A stretch of DNA of 19,350 nucleotides. Source: JAGTVB01 sp964624765 (GTDB lineage: Bacteria; Pseudomonadota; Gammaproteobacteria; HK1). The notes under the pieces were generated by a model. The model saw nothing but the letters and a program-made list of their open reading frames with translations. It was not told where the DNA came from and searched no databases. The stretch covers positions 1-19,350 of the forward strand of contig CAZUZO010000056.1 in the NCBI GenBank assembly GCA_964624765.1, read 5' to 3'. Positions 13,135 to 19,350 of the stretch are shown piece by piece (positions within the stretch are counted from its first letter, which is position 1; every line of letters starts with the position of its first letter). The position numbers and the translations under genes are program-made.

Positions 13135-14250
13135 TTACGACGACAGCCGACGGATTGTAGTTGCCGCTGCGGGCTCGCTTGGCTGAAAAAGGCTCCGCCG
13201 ATGACGCTGAAAAACATTACGCTGAAAAACGTAGTGTGAGACGAACCACTCCTCGCCGTTGCGGTAGTCGAAGAGCTCAGCACAGGAGAGCAGAAACAGC
13301 CGCCAACGCTCGAACCACTGCTCGGCCCGTTGCGTCCCATACGTTGTTTGCAGGATGGCCAGCGCTGCTTGCCGGTGGTGGTCTAGATTAGCGAGCCAAG
13401 CCAGAGCGGTGCGACTATAGTGACATCCATTCACACGCCATTGCCGGCTTAGGCTCAGGTGTGCCTGAAATCGAGGCAGCAGATCTTCAGAAGGCATTAA
13501 CCCCCCGGTAAAGAAATGGCGTGCCATCCAATCGTTGTCGCCGTCGGTGTCGAAGAAATAGGCGCAGCTCTTATGGCAGAAGATATGAACGAATAGCCTG
13601 CCTTCCGGCTTTAACCAGTTGGAGATGCGAAATAGCAGTTCCTCGTAGTTTCTCATGTGCTCAAACATCTCCACGGAAACGATCCGATCGAACGTCCTAT
13701 CCAACTCGAGGTGGTTGATGTCGCACGTGCGGATCGTCACGTTGTGTAAGTTCTTGTCGGCCGCCATGCGCTCGATGTAAGCGCGTTGGAGCGAGGAGTT
13801 GGATACCCCGAGAATGTGGCAAGCGGGGAATTGCTCTGCCAGCCAGAGGGTCATGCTGCCCCACCCACAGCCGAGATCCAGCACCTCCATGCCGTCTTCG
13901 ATGCCCGCTCGCTGGGCACTCAGGCGCAGCATCGCTTCCTCCGCTTGGGCCAGGCTCTGGTCCGCGCCGTTCCAGTAGCCGGCGCTGTATTTCATCCTTG
14001 ACCCTAGCCAGAGCGCGAAGAATTCTGCCGGTAGCTCATAGTGTTGTTCATTGGCCGACTCGGTATGCACGGCGATGGGACTTCGAGCCATGTCTACGAG
14101 TAGCTGACGCTGTTTGGCTTGGCGTCGGGTGGCCTTTTGCGCGTGCTCCTGTCGTAGTCGCTGGCGCAGCAAGAACTTGATGCCCGTGCGTGTGACCGGA
14201 TCGGGGATAAGGCCGCGCTCGGCGAGGGCGATCAGGGAATTGGTGAGCAT
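13135..14250 (-). CDS. CFA-synthase/coclaurine-N-methyltransferase-like SAM methyltransferase
   Basis: Class I methyltransferase of the cyclopropane-fatty-acyl-phospholipid synthase superfamily. SAM motif I is at residues 122-131 (EVLDLGCGWG). The substrate-side opening HYELPAEFF is at 70-78. IVSVEMFEHMRNYEELL and RLFVHIFCHKSCAYFF follow, then DWMARHFFTGGLMPS. This wording is closer to the coclaurine N-methyltransferase-like branch than to classical Cfa, so methylation of an unsaturated lipid or other small substrate is possible. The last about 25 residues after VSHYVFQR look unrelated to the family and run to the edge of B2b, perhaps a replaced C-terminus. ATG 14250 lies 27 bp after phrB ends. 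Length 371 aa. Confidence 0.82.
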   Translation of the reverse strand: MLTNSLIALAERGLIPDPVTRTGIKFLLRQRLRQEHAQKATRRQAKQRQLLVDMARSPIAVHTESANEQHYELPAEFFALWLGSRMKYSAGYWNGADQSLAQAEEAMLRLSAQRAGIEDGMEVLDLGCGWGSMTLWLAEQFPACHILGVSNSSLQRAYIERMAADKNLHNVTIRTCDINHLELDRTFDRIVSVEMFEHMRNYEELLFRISNWLKPEGRLFVHIFCHKSCAYFFDTDGDNDWMARHFFTGGLMPSEDLLPRFQAHLSLSRQWRVNGCHYSRTALAWLANLDHHRQAALAILQTTYGTQRAEQWFERWRLFLLSCAELFDYRNGEEWFVSHYVFQRNVFQRHRRSLFQPSEPAAATTIRRLSS

Positions 14251-14277
14251 GGATTGGACACTCCAGATAGAAAGGGT

Positions 14278-15771
14278 CTAAGCATTTGGTTCCCCGTCAT
14301 TCGATTCGATCGGGGGATAAGAAGCAGGACCGGCCTTGATCGACTGAAAGGCTGCGAGAGCCTGTCGGCGGCTTTCGGCGAGATCGACCAGGGGAGGGGG
14401 ATACCCACCACCCAAGCCGACACCGCCGGGCGTTGAGCCATTCGCTGCACCGATCCAAGGCTGATGAATGCCCTGCGCGGGCAGCGCTGCGAGCTCTGGC
14501 ACCCAGGTGCGCACATAGGTGCCTTGTGGGTCAAAGCGCTGTCCCTGGAGTGTGGGATTGAAGATGCGGAAATAGGGGGCCGCGTCCGCGCCGCAGCCGG
14601 CTGACCATTGCCAGCCGAGAGTATTGTTGGCGAGGTCGGCGTCGACCAACGTATCCCAGAACCAACGTGCTCCCTCGAGCCAGGGAATGCGCAGGTTTTT
14701 GACCAGAAACGAGGCGGTGATCATGCGTACTCGGTTATGCATCCACCCGGTGGCCCACAGTTCGCGCATACCCGCGTCGACCAAGGGATAGCCGGTTTTC
14801 CCCCGTTGCCAAGCCTTTAGCGCTTGGCTGTACGCTCTTGACCAGGGAAATCGCTCAAACCGCGAGTCGAGCGGTTGCTCGGGCGTGTGTGGAAAATGGT
14901 GCAGTAGGTGATAGCCGAATTCCCGCCATCCGAGTTCCCGCACATAGGTCTCCGCGGCCCGCAGCGTGCCTTCGGTGGACGTCGAGATCTGCCACCGGTT
15001 GATGGCATCGAGGATCTGCCGTGGTGACAGTTCGCCGTGATGCAGATGCGGTGACAGTCGAGAGGTGCCTAGGGTGTACGGCCGATCGCGCTGGGCCGGG
15101 TAATCCCGGAGCGCGCCGGTCACAAACTCCTCGAGACGAACAGCGGCCGCACGTTCTCCAATTGTCCAGGTTTTTTTTAGGAAGGCGTCCCACGGTGTTC
15201 TCGGTAGCAGCTGCAAGTCATCTATGTCCAGGGACCCTAGATCCAAAGGTACCGCCGGTAGTCGTTCTGGCGCGGGCAAGGGTTGGGGTCGCGGTGGGCG
15301 TGCTTGGAAGGCTTTCCAGAACTGACTGAAGATCCTAAAGGGCTGCCCGGCCTGTGTTACGAGCTCCCAGGGTTCGTACAATAATGAGCCGTTGAAATCG
15401 AAACAATCAAGGCCCATGTCGCGCAGGGCGGTCTGAACGGCGCCATCGCGTGCCCGCAGGGCCGGCTCGTAACAGCGGTTCCAGTAAACTTGCCCGGCCC
15501 CGTACTGGCTTGCGAGCTGTGCTAACGCATCGATGCTCACACCGCGGCGCACCAATAATCTTGAGCCCCGTGCCGCGAGATCCGCCGCCAGTGACTTAAG
15601 GCTATGGTGCAGCCACCCATTGCTAGCGGCACCGGGCGACCAGGCACCGTGTTCCTGGGGAGCGTGGACGAAGATCGGGATGATGCGCTGACATGTGCGC
15701 AGCGCGCTCGCGAGTGCCGGATTGTCCGCTAAGCGCAAATCTCTCCGAAACCACATCAAGGCCGTTGCCAA
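14278..15771 (-). CDS. phrB: Deoxyribodipyrimidine photolyase (class I CPD)
   Basis: Uses FADH- and light to split cyclobutane pyrimidine dimers. The N-terminal antenna domain starts LMWFRRDLRLADNPAL. The FAD domain shows TYVRELGWREFGYHLL, GYPLVDAGMRELWATGWMHN and NNTLGWQWSAGCGADAAPYF followed by RIFNP, all diagnostic for class I photolyases. The open frame starts at 15834, but the family usually begins a few residues before WFRRDLR. I chose TTG 15771 because GGGAGA lies about 5 nt upstream, giving about 497 aa. It is the first gene of the minus-strand series phrB, methyltransferase, DUF1475, DUF1295. A candidate promoter lies at 15872-15900. Confidence 0.93.
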   Translation of the reverse strand: MATALMWFRRDLRLADNPALASALRTCQRIIPIFVHAPQEHGAWSPGAASNGWLHHSLKSLAADLAARGSRLLVRRGVSIDALAQLASQYGAGQVYWNRCYEPALRARDGAVQTALRDMGLDCFDFNGSLLYEPWELVTQAGQPFRIFSQFWKAFQARPPRPQPLPAPERLPAVPLDLGSLDIDDLQLLPRTPWDAFLKKTWTIGERAAAVRLEEFVTGALRDYPAQRDRPYTLGTSRLSPHLHHGELSPRQILDAINRWQISTSTEGTLRAAETYVRELGWREFGYHLLHHFPHTPEQPLDSRFERFPWSRAYSQALKAWQRGKTGYPLVDAGMRELWATGWMHNRVRMITASFLVKNLRIPWLEGARWFWDTLVDADLANNTLGWQWSAGCGADAAPYFRIFNPTLQGQRFDPQGTYVRTWVPELAALPAQGIHQPWIGAANGSTPGGVGLGGGYPPPLVDLAESRRQALAAFQSIKAGPASYPPIESNDGEPNA

Positions 15772-15871
15772 TTCAGTCTCCCGATGTCGCTTGCACACTT
15801 TCGTTGAGATGCTTCGTTCGACGTCTGCGTGCAATCTGCGGTGATTAGGACTGCGTGGACATGTGCCAGTT

Positions 15872-15900
15872 AATCTACAATAATATTCATGTGATGTCTA
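15872..15900 (-). promoter_or_regulatory. Candidate phrB promoter
   Basis: On the minus strand TAGACA (15900-15895) and TAGATT (15877-15872) are 17 bp apart, in an AT-rich stretch (15860-15960). It would give a leader of about 95 nt before phrB. The words ATAATATT, TGTCTA and ACATGTGC in this region recur upstream of the fasciclin gene (18961-18999). Confidence 0.35.
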
Positions 15901-15980
15901 CGAAAAAACCATATCATGTTTCTATCATAACCAGAACATGTTACATTTCTGATACCGAACACAACCGGAGGACCTCCGCC

Positions 15981-16094
15981 ATGCGCCGCCGTATCCTGTG
16001 GGGGCTAAGCCTGGTTTCATACTGCTGTATGCGGAATCGCGGGCGGCCACCTATCCAGCCAGTTCGAGTTGTTGGTTTCAGCCTCTAGGTGACG
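15981..16094 (+). pseudogene. Truncated 5' end of a secreted-protein gene, divergent from phrB
   Basis: A good ribosome site GGAGG (15967-15971, inside GGAGGACCTCC) precedes ATG 15981. The product starts MRRRILWGLSLV like a signal peptide but soon leaves that pattern. One frame over, the text continues FILLYAESRAATYPASSSCW, which would complete a signal peptide with a cut near RAA/TYP, so a frameshift near 16015 is likely. The gene breaks off where repeat B3 begins. I cannot name the protein. Confidence 0.35.
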
Positions 16095-16406
16095 GCGCTG
16101 ACAATATCGTCGGGAACGATTTTGAATAGCTGCAAGCTGGCCCCGAAGGTGCGAGCCCTATGGATGGGGCGAATAACCACCGCAGTGTGAAAACGAGTAC
16201 AAGGATCCTCTGAGCCGCCGCCCAGCCGCTCAGAGGTTGTGAAAAAACCTGCTACACGACCCGATAGCGGCGTTGGGCGGTGCTCGCTCCTCGCCTATCT
16301 ATCTGATATGTCTCTCGGCTTCGCTCCGTCCGCCTTGCTCTCGGGCCGCTCCCGACGGTTTTTTCACAACCTCTCAGGCAAGCGCAGTCGTTCTTAAAAC
16401 AGCTTC
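16095..16406 (-). mobile_element. Family B element, copy B3 (reverse, left part lost), interrupted by A5
   Basis: In reverse orientation it matches B1 from TGACAATATCGTCGGGAACG through AGCTGGCCCCGAAGG to the end TTCTTAAAACAGCTTC at 16391-16406, followed by TGA (16407-16409). The end near 16095, which would carry the other terminal repeat, is missing or very diverged. A5 is nested at the same internal point as A2 in B1. Confidence 0.75.
16233..16373 (-). mobile_element. Family A miniature element, copy A5 (reverse), nested in B3 (141 bp)
   Basis: Perfect 17-bp terminal repeats, with TCA on both sides (16230-16232, 16374-16376). Reverse-complemented, it is the same length as A2 and nearly identical to it by eye (differences mostly in the AGCGG/GGACGG stretch). 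Relative to B, its position and orientation equal those of A2. Confidence 0.88.
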
Positions 16407-16421
16407 TGAGCAGTCGGGCAA

Positions 16422-17084
16422 CTAGTGCCGAGTCGTGGGGGCCTGTTTCGGGTGTGCGATGTACATCTCGAGCAGCGCCGATAAGAGTTGCGCTCGGTCG
16501 ACGACTCGAACCGCCTCTATCAGGGCTTGCTTGTCATTGGGGTTTAAGGGTAAGCGCGTAGAGAGCAGATTGATCAACGCGGTGCCGCTCAATTTGGAGA
16601 GTTCATCCCAAGCTATGTCCAGCCCCAGGGTGGCGCTGTACGTACGCAGCAGAGCCATGATGTGATGCCGATCGGGGATGTCCGCGTCAGTCTCTTCGTA
16701 GTCGGTGCTGAAGCGCCGCCAGTCGGCAACGACACGCCGGTAGGGTCGGGTGGTGGCAATCTCTTCGCCGACGTCGAAGCGACAGACGCCCGCCAGGACG
16801 ATGAGGATCCGACCGTCGTCGGTTTCGTTAAACCATTTGATGCGACCGGCACACCCGGTTGCCGCTAGGGAGGGGGCGCTGGCCGCCGAAGACGCTGGGA
16901 TGGGTTGCACCATACCCAGCATTCGGTGGATACCGAGAACGTCGAAAACCATGTGCAGATAACGCGACTCGAAGATATTGAGCGGTAGGTCGGTGCCCGG
17001 CATCACGATGGTTCCCTCCAGGGGAAACACGGGGAGCGTCACGGGCAGCTTATCGTAAGGAAGGGTAAAGGGGTTTTTCTGCAT
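16422..17084 (-). CDS. Lon N-terminal-domain (substrate-binding) protein
   Basis: A stand-alone LON substrate-binding domain protein of 220 aa, without the ATPase or Ser-Lys protease parts of Lon. The opening TLPVFPLEGTIVMPGTDLPL, followed by NIFESRYLHMV, is the family signature (LPLFPL....PG..LPL.IFE.RY). GCAGRIKWFNETDDGRILIV followed by LAGVCRF matches the second conserved block. Such proteins are widespread in proteobacteria and are thought to act in protein quality control, with no proven activity. ATG 17084 has no strong Shine-Dalgarno. Repeat B3 ends 15 bp past its stop. Confidence 0.9.
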   Translation of the reverse strand: MQKNPFTLPYDKLPVTLPVFPLEGTIVMPGTDLPLNIFESRYLHMVFDVLGIHRMLGMVQPIPASSAASAPSLAATGCAGRIKWFNETDDGRILIVLAGVCRFDVGEEIATTRPYRRVVADWRRFSTDYEETDADIPDRHHIMALLRTYSATLGLDIAWDELSKLSGTALINLLSTRLPLNPNDKQALIEAVRVVDRAQLLSALLEMYIAHPKQAPTTRH

Positions 17085-17146
17085 TCAGATCGTTGCCCTG
17101 GTTTGCCATCGTCGGTTTCTCAGACCTGCATGTGCAGTGAAAGTTA

Positions 17147-17520
17147 CATACGGCACGGGGGTCATCATCCATGGCTTTCCTGAATGCCCAGTATGGCATG
17201 GTCGTCGTTGGGTCCAACGGCGCGGTGAACGTGTTCTTCATGCTCGCTCTCGCGGATGCAAAGACCACCGACGGCTTCCGCTTGCTGCGCACTCGCAGCC
17301 ACGAGAATCAGGGCACCCCGATCGTCGGTATCTCTGTTGCGCAGCGGCAAGAGTCGCTGGCCAACCTCGGCGAAGACGGGAGCATCTGGGTGCGGCCCTC
17401 GACTGCGGATCGCACCCTATTCAAGTTCCAGCGCGAGAGCGATCCCGCCACTGCGGCGACGTTGATGCTGAGGCCGGGCATGAAGGCGTGCGTGTGGGCC
17501 CAAGGGGTTCGGCTGCCGAA
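17147..17520 (+). pseudogene. PstC-like phosphate permease fragment (periplasmic repeat region)
   Basis: The frame through ATG 17171 reads MAFLNAQYGMVVVGSNGAVN, TTDGFRLLRTRSHENQGTPI and DGSIWVRPSTADRTLFKF. This resembles the beta-propeller-like insert of the long PstC-type phosphate ABC permeases (pattern: VG...G.V..WF........G..L.R.....G.PI..I..S.R.......D..G.....STSERTL). The transmembrane permease part is absent on both sides, and the frame runs out at 17596 in unrelated residues. It is most likely a stranded fragment. The assignment rests on pattern recall and could be wrong. Confidence 0.45.
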
Positions 17521-17652
17521 GGCAGGGGCGTCGAGGATAGGTTCCGAACGGTCACCCGAACGCAATGATGACCGTCGTCGAGGCCATTGGTGGTGAGCTC
17601 CTTTTCGGTTATCGTTGTGGTGCCCCGTGGCCCCGGTAAGGTTATTGATATC

Positions 17653-17961
17653 ATGAAGGATAAGGCGAAAACGTACGTCGGTATTGATGATGATCTCTTC
17701 GGGGGAATGACGCCCACCGGCAATATCATTCGTGATGCATGGGTGTTCGGCCTCATCGCGGAGACGGAGACCTGTGCGGGCTGGACAACAGCCGCGATCG
17801 AGGATCTCTATACCCAGGTCACGATGGCTTGGGAGCCTTACGGATACCTGGTATCGAATCTGCCTCCCGAAGTGCGACAACGGCACCAACGCATCTATTC
17901 CGAAGCGGTTCGAAGGGCGCGGGCGGAAGGCTGGAATCCGGAACTAGGCGATGAGGAGTGA
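17653..17961 (+). CDS. Conserved hypothetical protein (102 aa)
   Basis: From ATG 17653 the product starts MKDKAKTYVGIDDDLFGGMT and continues PTGNIIRDAWVFGLIAETET and TMAWEPYGYLVSNLPPEVRQ, ending in an acidic tail. It reads like a compact, well-conserved soluble protein with many Trp/Tyr and acidic residues. I believe similar proteins occur in other proteobacteria but know no function. The open frame extends back to 17587, but those residues look non-native. AAGG 11 nt upstream is a weak ribosome site. Its TGA stop (17959-17961) is also the left flank of repeat A6. Confidence 0.65.
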   Translation: MKDKAKTYVGIDDDLFGGMTPTGNIIRDAWVFGLIAETETCAGWTTAAIEDLYTQVTMAWEPYGYLVSNLPPEVRQRHQRIYSEAVRRARAEGWNPELGDEE

Positions 17962-18103
17962 GGGGTTGTGAAAAAACCGTCGCGCGCGGGCCGACAGCCA
18001 GGCGGGCGTCGCGCAGCCGAGAGACCTATCCGATAGACAGGCGGTGAGCGAGCACCGCCCAACGTCGCTATCGGGTTGTGTAGCCGGTTTTTTCACCAAG
18101 CTT
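17962..18103 (+). mobile_element. Family A miniature element, copy A6 (142 bp), abutting a stop codon
   Basis: The ends GGGGTTGTGAAAAAACCG and CCGGTTTTTTCACCAAGCTT are diverged inverted repeats, and the interior keeps GAGCGAGCACCGCCCAACG and GCTATCGGGTTGTGTAGC. The left flank is TGA, the stop codon of the preceding gene, and the right flank is TAA (18104-18106). More differences than in A2 or A5 suggest an older insertion. Confidence 0.82.
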
Positions 18104-18130
18104 TAACGCGACGACGGGGCTTGGGGCACC

Positions 18131-18589
18131 ATGGTAACCTCCTTTACTCACGAAACCTTCTTGCGCCCTGCGGAGGTTGAGCGGCACCGGAGCACACTGC
18201 CGGCTTCCCTTTACAATGCACTGCAGTTGCTACTCACCCGAAGCCAAAGGGAGTATGTGTTTGTGCCGCTGCGCGGCATGCAGTACCAAGCCGTTGTGGA
18301 GCGTCAAGAGATCATTTTTGTGGACGGGCAGGGCGGCTACGCACATCAGGACGGCGTAGGGGGTCGGCTGATCCGCATTGCCTGGCAGCTCCAATCTCCT
18401 CGGTCCCGTGCCTCCCTCTTCGACCCCGTCCCCTATGATATCGTTTGCTATTTGCCCTGCCCCAAAGAAGAGCAATGGCGGCTAGTGAGTGAAATGAGCT
18501 CCGCTCTGGAGCAGTCGTTCAAACGACAACGCCTGCCAGGACTCGGGGCAAGCAGTTGTCGAGTTATCCCTCTATCTCCTCGCCGGTAG
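18131..18589 (+). CDS. Hypothetical protein (152 aa)
   Basis: ATG 18131 begins MVTSFTHETFLRPAEVERHR. The middle REYVFVPLRGMQYQAVVERQ, followed by EIIFVDGQGGYAHQDGVGGR, looks like a compact beta-rich domain, with no signal peptide or membrane segment. A Cys-containing stretch, DIVCYLPCPKEEQW, follows. I do not recognise the family. The start is uncertain because only GGGG is seen about 10 nt upstream. It lies 27 bp after repeat A6 and may have lost its native promoter to it. Codon use is similar to the neighbours. Confidence 0.6.
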   Translation: MVTSFTHETFLRPAEVERHRSTLPASLYNALQLLLTRSQREYVFVPLRGMQYQAVVERQEIIFVDGQGGYAHQDGVGGRLIRIAWQLQSPRSRASLFDPVPYDIVCYLPCPKEEQWRLVSEMSSALEQSFKRQRLPGLGASSCRVIPLSPRR

Positions 18590-18603
18590 AGACCTCAAGG
18601 CCT

Positions 18604-18845
18604 AGAGTTGTGAATAAACAGGCTGGGCCACGGTCATCGTTGCGTCCGGGTGGGTTGCTTTTCCCTGCGTACCATCAGCACCCAGGCCTTCGGCCGCCCA
18701 CGGTCAAAGTAGTCAAACAGCCGAAACCCCGCTAACGGCACCGGCGGCGTTAGCCGATAGCCCCGTTGGGCGGTGCTTGCTCCTCGCTTATCTGTATCAG
18801 TGTATCTTGCGGCTTCTCGTCGGCTTCCGTAGTCCGCCAGAGCCC
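18604..18845 (-). repeat. Family A copy A7, degenerate and split by foreign sequence
   Basis: AGAGTTGTGAATAAACAGGCT (18604-18624) resembles the reversed A start. The next A block, CCGATAGCCCCGTTGGGCGG followed by TGCTTGCTCCTCGC, only resumes at 18754 and runs to about 18845 (CTTCCGTAGTCCGCCAGAGC). About 128 bp of unrelated, apparently coding sequence lies between. The far terminal repeat is absent. Confidence 0.6.
18634..18753 (-). pseudogene. C-terminal tail of an unidentified protein inside A7
   Basis: On the minus strand an open stretch reads TPPVPLAGFRLFDYFDRGRP, then KAWVLMVRREKQPTRTQR, and stops at TGA (18636-18634). It has real-protein character, and its wording is reminiscent of the end of class I SAM methyltransferases (AGF...DYFDRG...WVL..R). 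The upstream part of the gene is missing where A7 resumes. Identification is tentative. Confidence 0.35.
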
Positions 18846-18960
18846 TTTACCCGGCTAGCCCCGCTTCCCCCTTCGCCTCCCCAGGGTCACCAACCGTTCT
18901 CCTCCGGTACCGGATCATCGTCTCCACACACAAAACGCCTGATAGTGTTTTGAACAGAAA
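18846..18960. other. Short non-coding stretch before the fasciclin promoter
   Basis: Pyrimidine-rich, with GGTACC inside a short inverted pair (CCGGTACCGG, 18904-18913). No frame, repeat or terminator is identifiable. Confidence 0.35.
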
Positions 18961-18966
18961 ATAATA

Positions 18967-18993
18967 TTGACAAAACGTATATGTGTCTATAAC
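18967..18993 (+). promoter_or_regulatory. Candidate promoter of the fasciclin gene
   Basis: TTGACA (18967-18972) is a consensus -35. TATAAC (18988-18993) serves as -10, with a 15-bp spacer, which is short and could mean an activator is needed. The words ATAATATT, TGTCTA and ACATGTGC around it recur near the phrB promoter. Confidence 0.5.
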
Positions 18994-19044
18994 ATGTGCA
19001 CCGTCAGAGACGTAGATTGATGTTCACCAATGAGGTAAAGACTA

Positions 19045-19350
19045 ATGAGAGCTGGCACTTGTAGATTATCGATTCCCTCCTATCGACTGATGCCCATGGT
19101 CATGGTGCTCATGATGGGACTGTTGTTGCTCACAACGGCACCGCGTAGCTTCGCGGGCGAGCCTGGCTATCACGGCCACGGCGAATCTAAACAAGATATC
19201 GTCGACACCGCCATCTCGGCCGGTCGCTTCAACACCCTGGTGACCGCCATCGAGGCAGCCGGCTTGGTAGAAACTTTGAAGGGTGAAGGACCGTTTACGG
19301 TATTCGCGCCCACCGACGAGGCGTTCGCTAAGATCCCCAGCGACACGCTA
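19045..19350 (+). CDS. Fasciclin (FAS1) domain secreted protein, N-terminal part
   Basis: ATG 19045 follows TGAGG (about 9-10 nt upstream). The start MRAGTCRLSIPSYRLMPMVM leads into a strongly hydrophobic stretch (VLMMGLLLLTTAPRSFA), a Sec signal peptide probably cut after SFA. The FAS1 domain begins at DIVDTAISAGRFNTLVTAIE and shows both family marks: LVTAIEAAGLVETLKGEGPF (H1 region) and TVFAPTDEAFAKIPSDTL. The window ends inside the domain. FAS1 proteins are extracytoplasmic adhesion-like proteins, often induced by oxidative or singlet-oxygen stress in proteobacteria, which fits the photolyase neighbourhood. Confidence 0.92.
   Translation, partial: MRAGTCRLSIPSYRLMPMVMVLMMGLLLLTTAPRSFAGEPGYHGHGESKQDIVDTAISAGRFNTLVTAIEAAGLVETLKGEGPFTVFAPTDEAFAKIPSDTL

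Noticed and set aside
5327..18845. Interpreting the repeated A sequences as a CRISPR array or structured RNA genes
   Set aside because: Copies are kilobases apart, in both orientations, without regular spacers, and have transposon-type terminal repeats and target duplications.
18904..18918. RpoE/ChrR-type promoter (TGATCC, minus strand) near the fasciclin gene
   Set aside because: The TGATCC hexamer is on the wrong strand for the gene, and no TAAG element follows at the expected spacing.

Overview
The window looks like a piece of a gammaproteobacterial chromosome, probably from a draft or metagenome assembly. Evidence is the DsbA/DsbB pair, the exported MsrA/MsrB, an EI/PtsP-type phosphotransferase, a photolyase/CFA-like methyltransferase cluster and moderately high GC. 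One run of 100 N (3632-3731) is a scaffold gap. No rRNA, tRNA or CRISPR array was seen.

Layout. Positions 1-2540 are a decay zone: the 5' end of an IS1634-type transposase running off the left edge, a palindromic repeat (family C), a broken REP-associated tyrosine transposase, a nonsense-mutated RibD/DHFR-like reductase gene, a broken GNAT acetyltransferase gene and the tail of an IS91-like transposase. Positions 2566-3631 hold dsbB and a Tat-exported dsbA cut by the gap. After the gap come a frameshifted transposon AAA-ATPase remnant and a DUF1186/SEC-C protein. Positions 5414-8504 are a tightly coupled minus-strand operon msrB-msrA-ptsP, with ATGA overlaps at both junctions. Positions 8500-10790 are repeat-rich and carry three small uncharacterised genes. 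Positions 10795-15771 hold phrB, a CFA/coclaurine-methyltransferase-like gene, DUF1475, DUF1295 and a convergent DUF2878 gene, a set often found together in membrane-lipid and photooxidative-stress loci. Positions 16422-18589 carry a Lon-substrate-binding-domain protein, a PstC-like fragment and two conserved hypothetical genes. A fasciclin-domain secreted protein runs off the right edge.

The main non-gene signal is a set of short non-autonomous mobile elements. Family A (about 141-143 bp) has near-perfect 17-18 bp terminal inverted repeats. Five copies are complete or nearly so, and two more are truncated or broken. Three complete copies have perfect 3-bp TNA target duplications. Family B has ends GAAGCTGTTTTA... 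and also makes 3-bp duplications. In two widely separated B copies, an A copy sits at the same internal position and in the same relative orientation, which suggests a composite B::A element that moved as a unit. The elements occupy most junctions of the photolyase cluster. One A copy has cut the 5' end off the DUF2878 gene and now provides a GTG start within its terminal repeat. No transposase for A or B lies in the window. The 3-bp TNA target and GAG ends recall the IS1031 group of the IS5 family, which is an inference.
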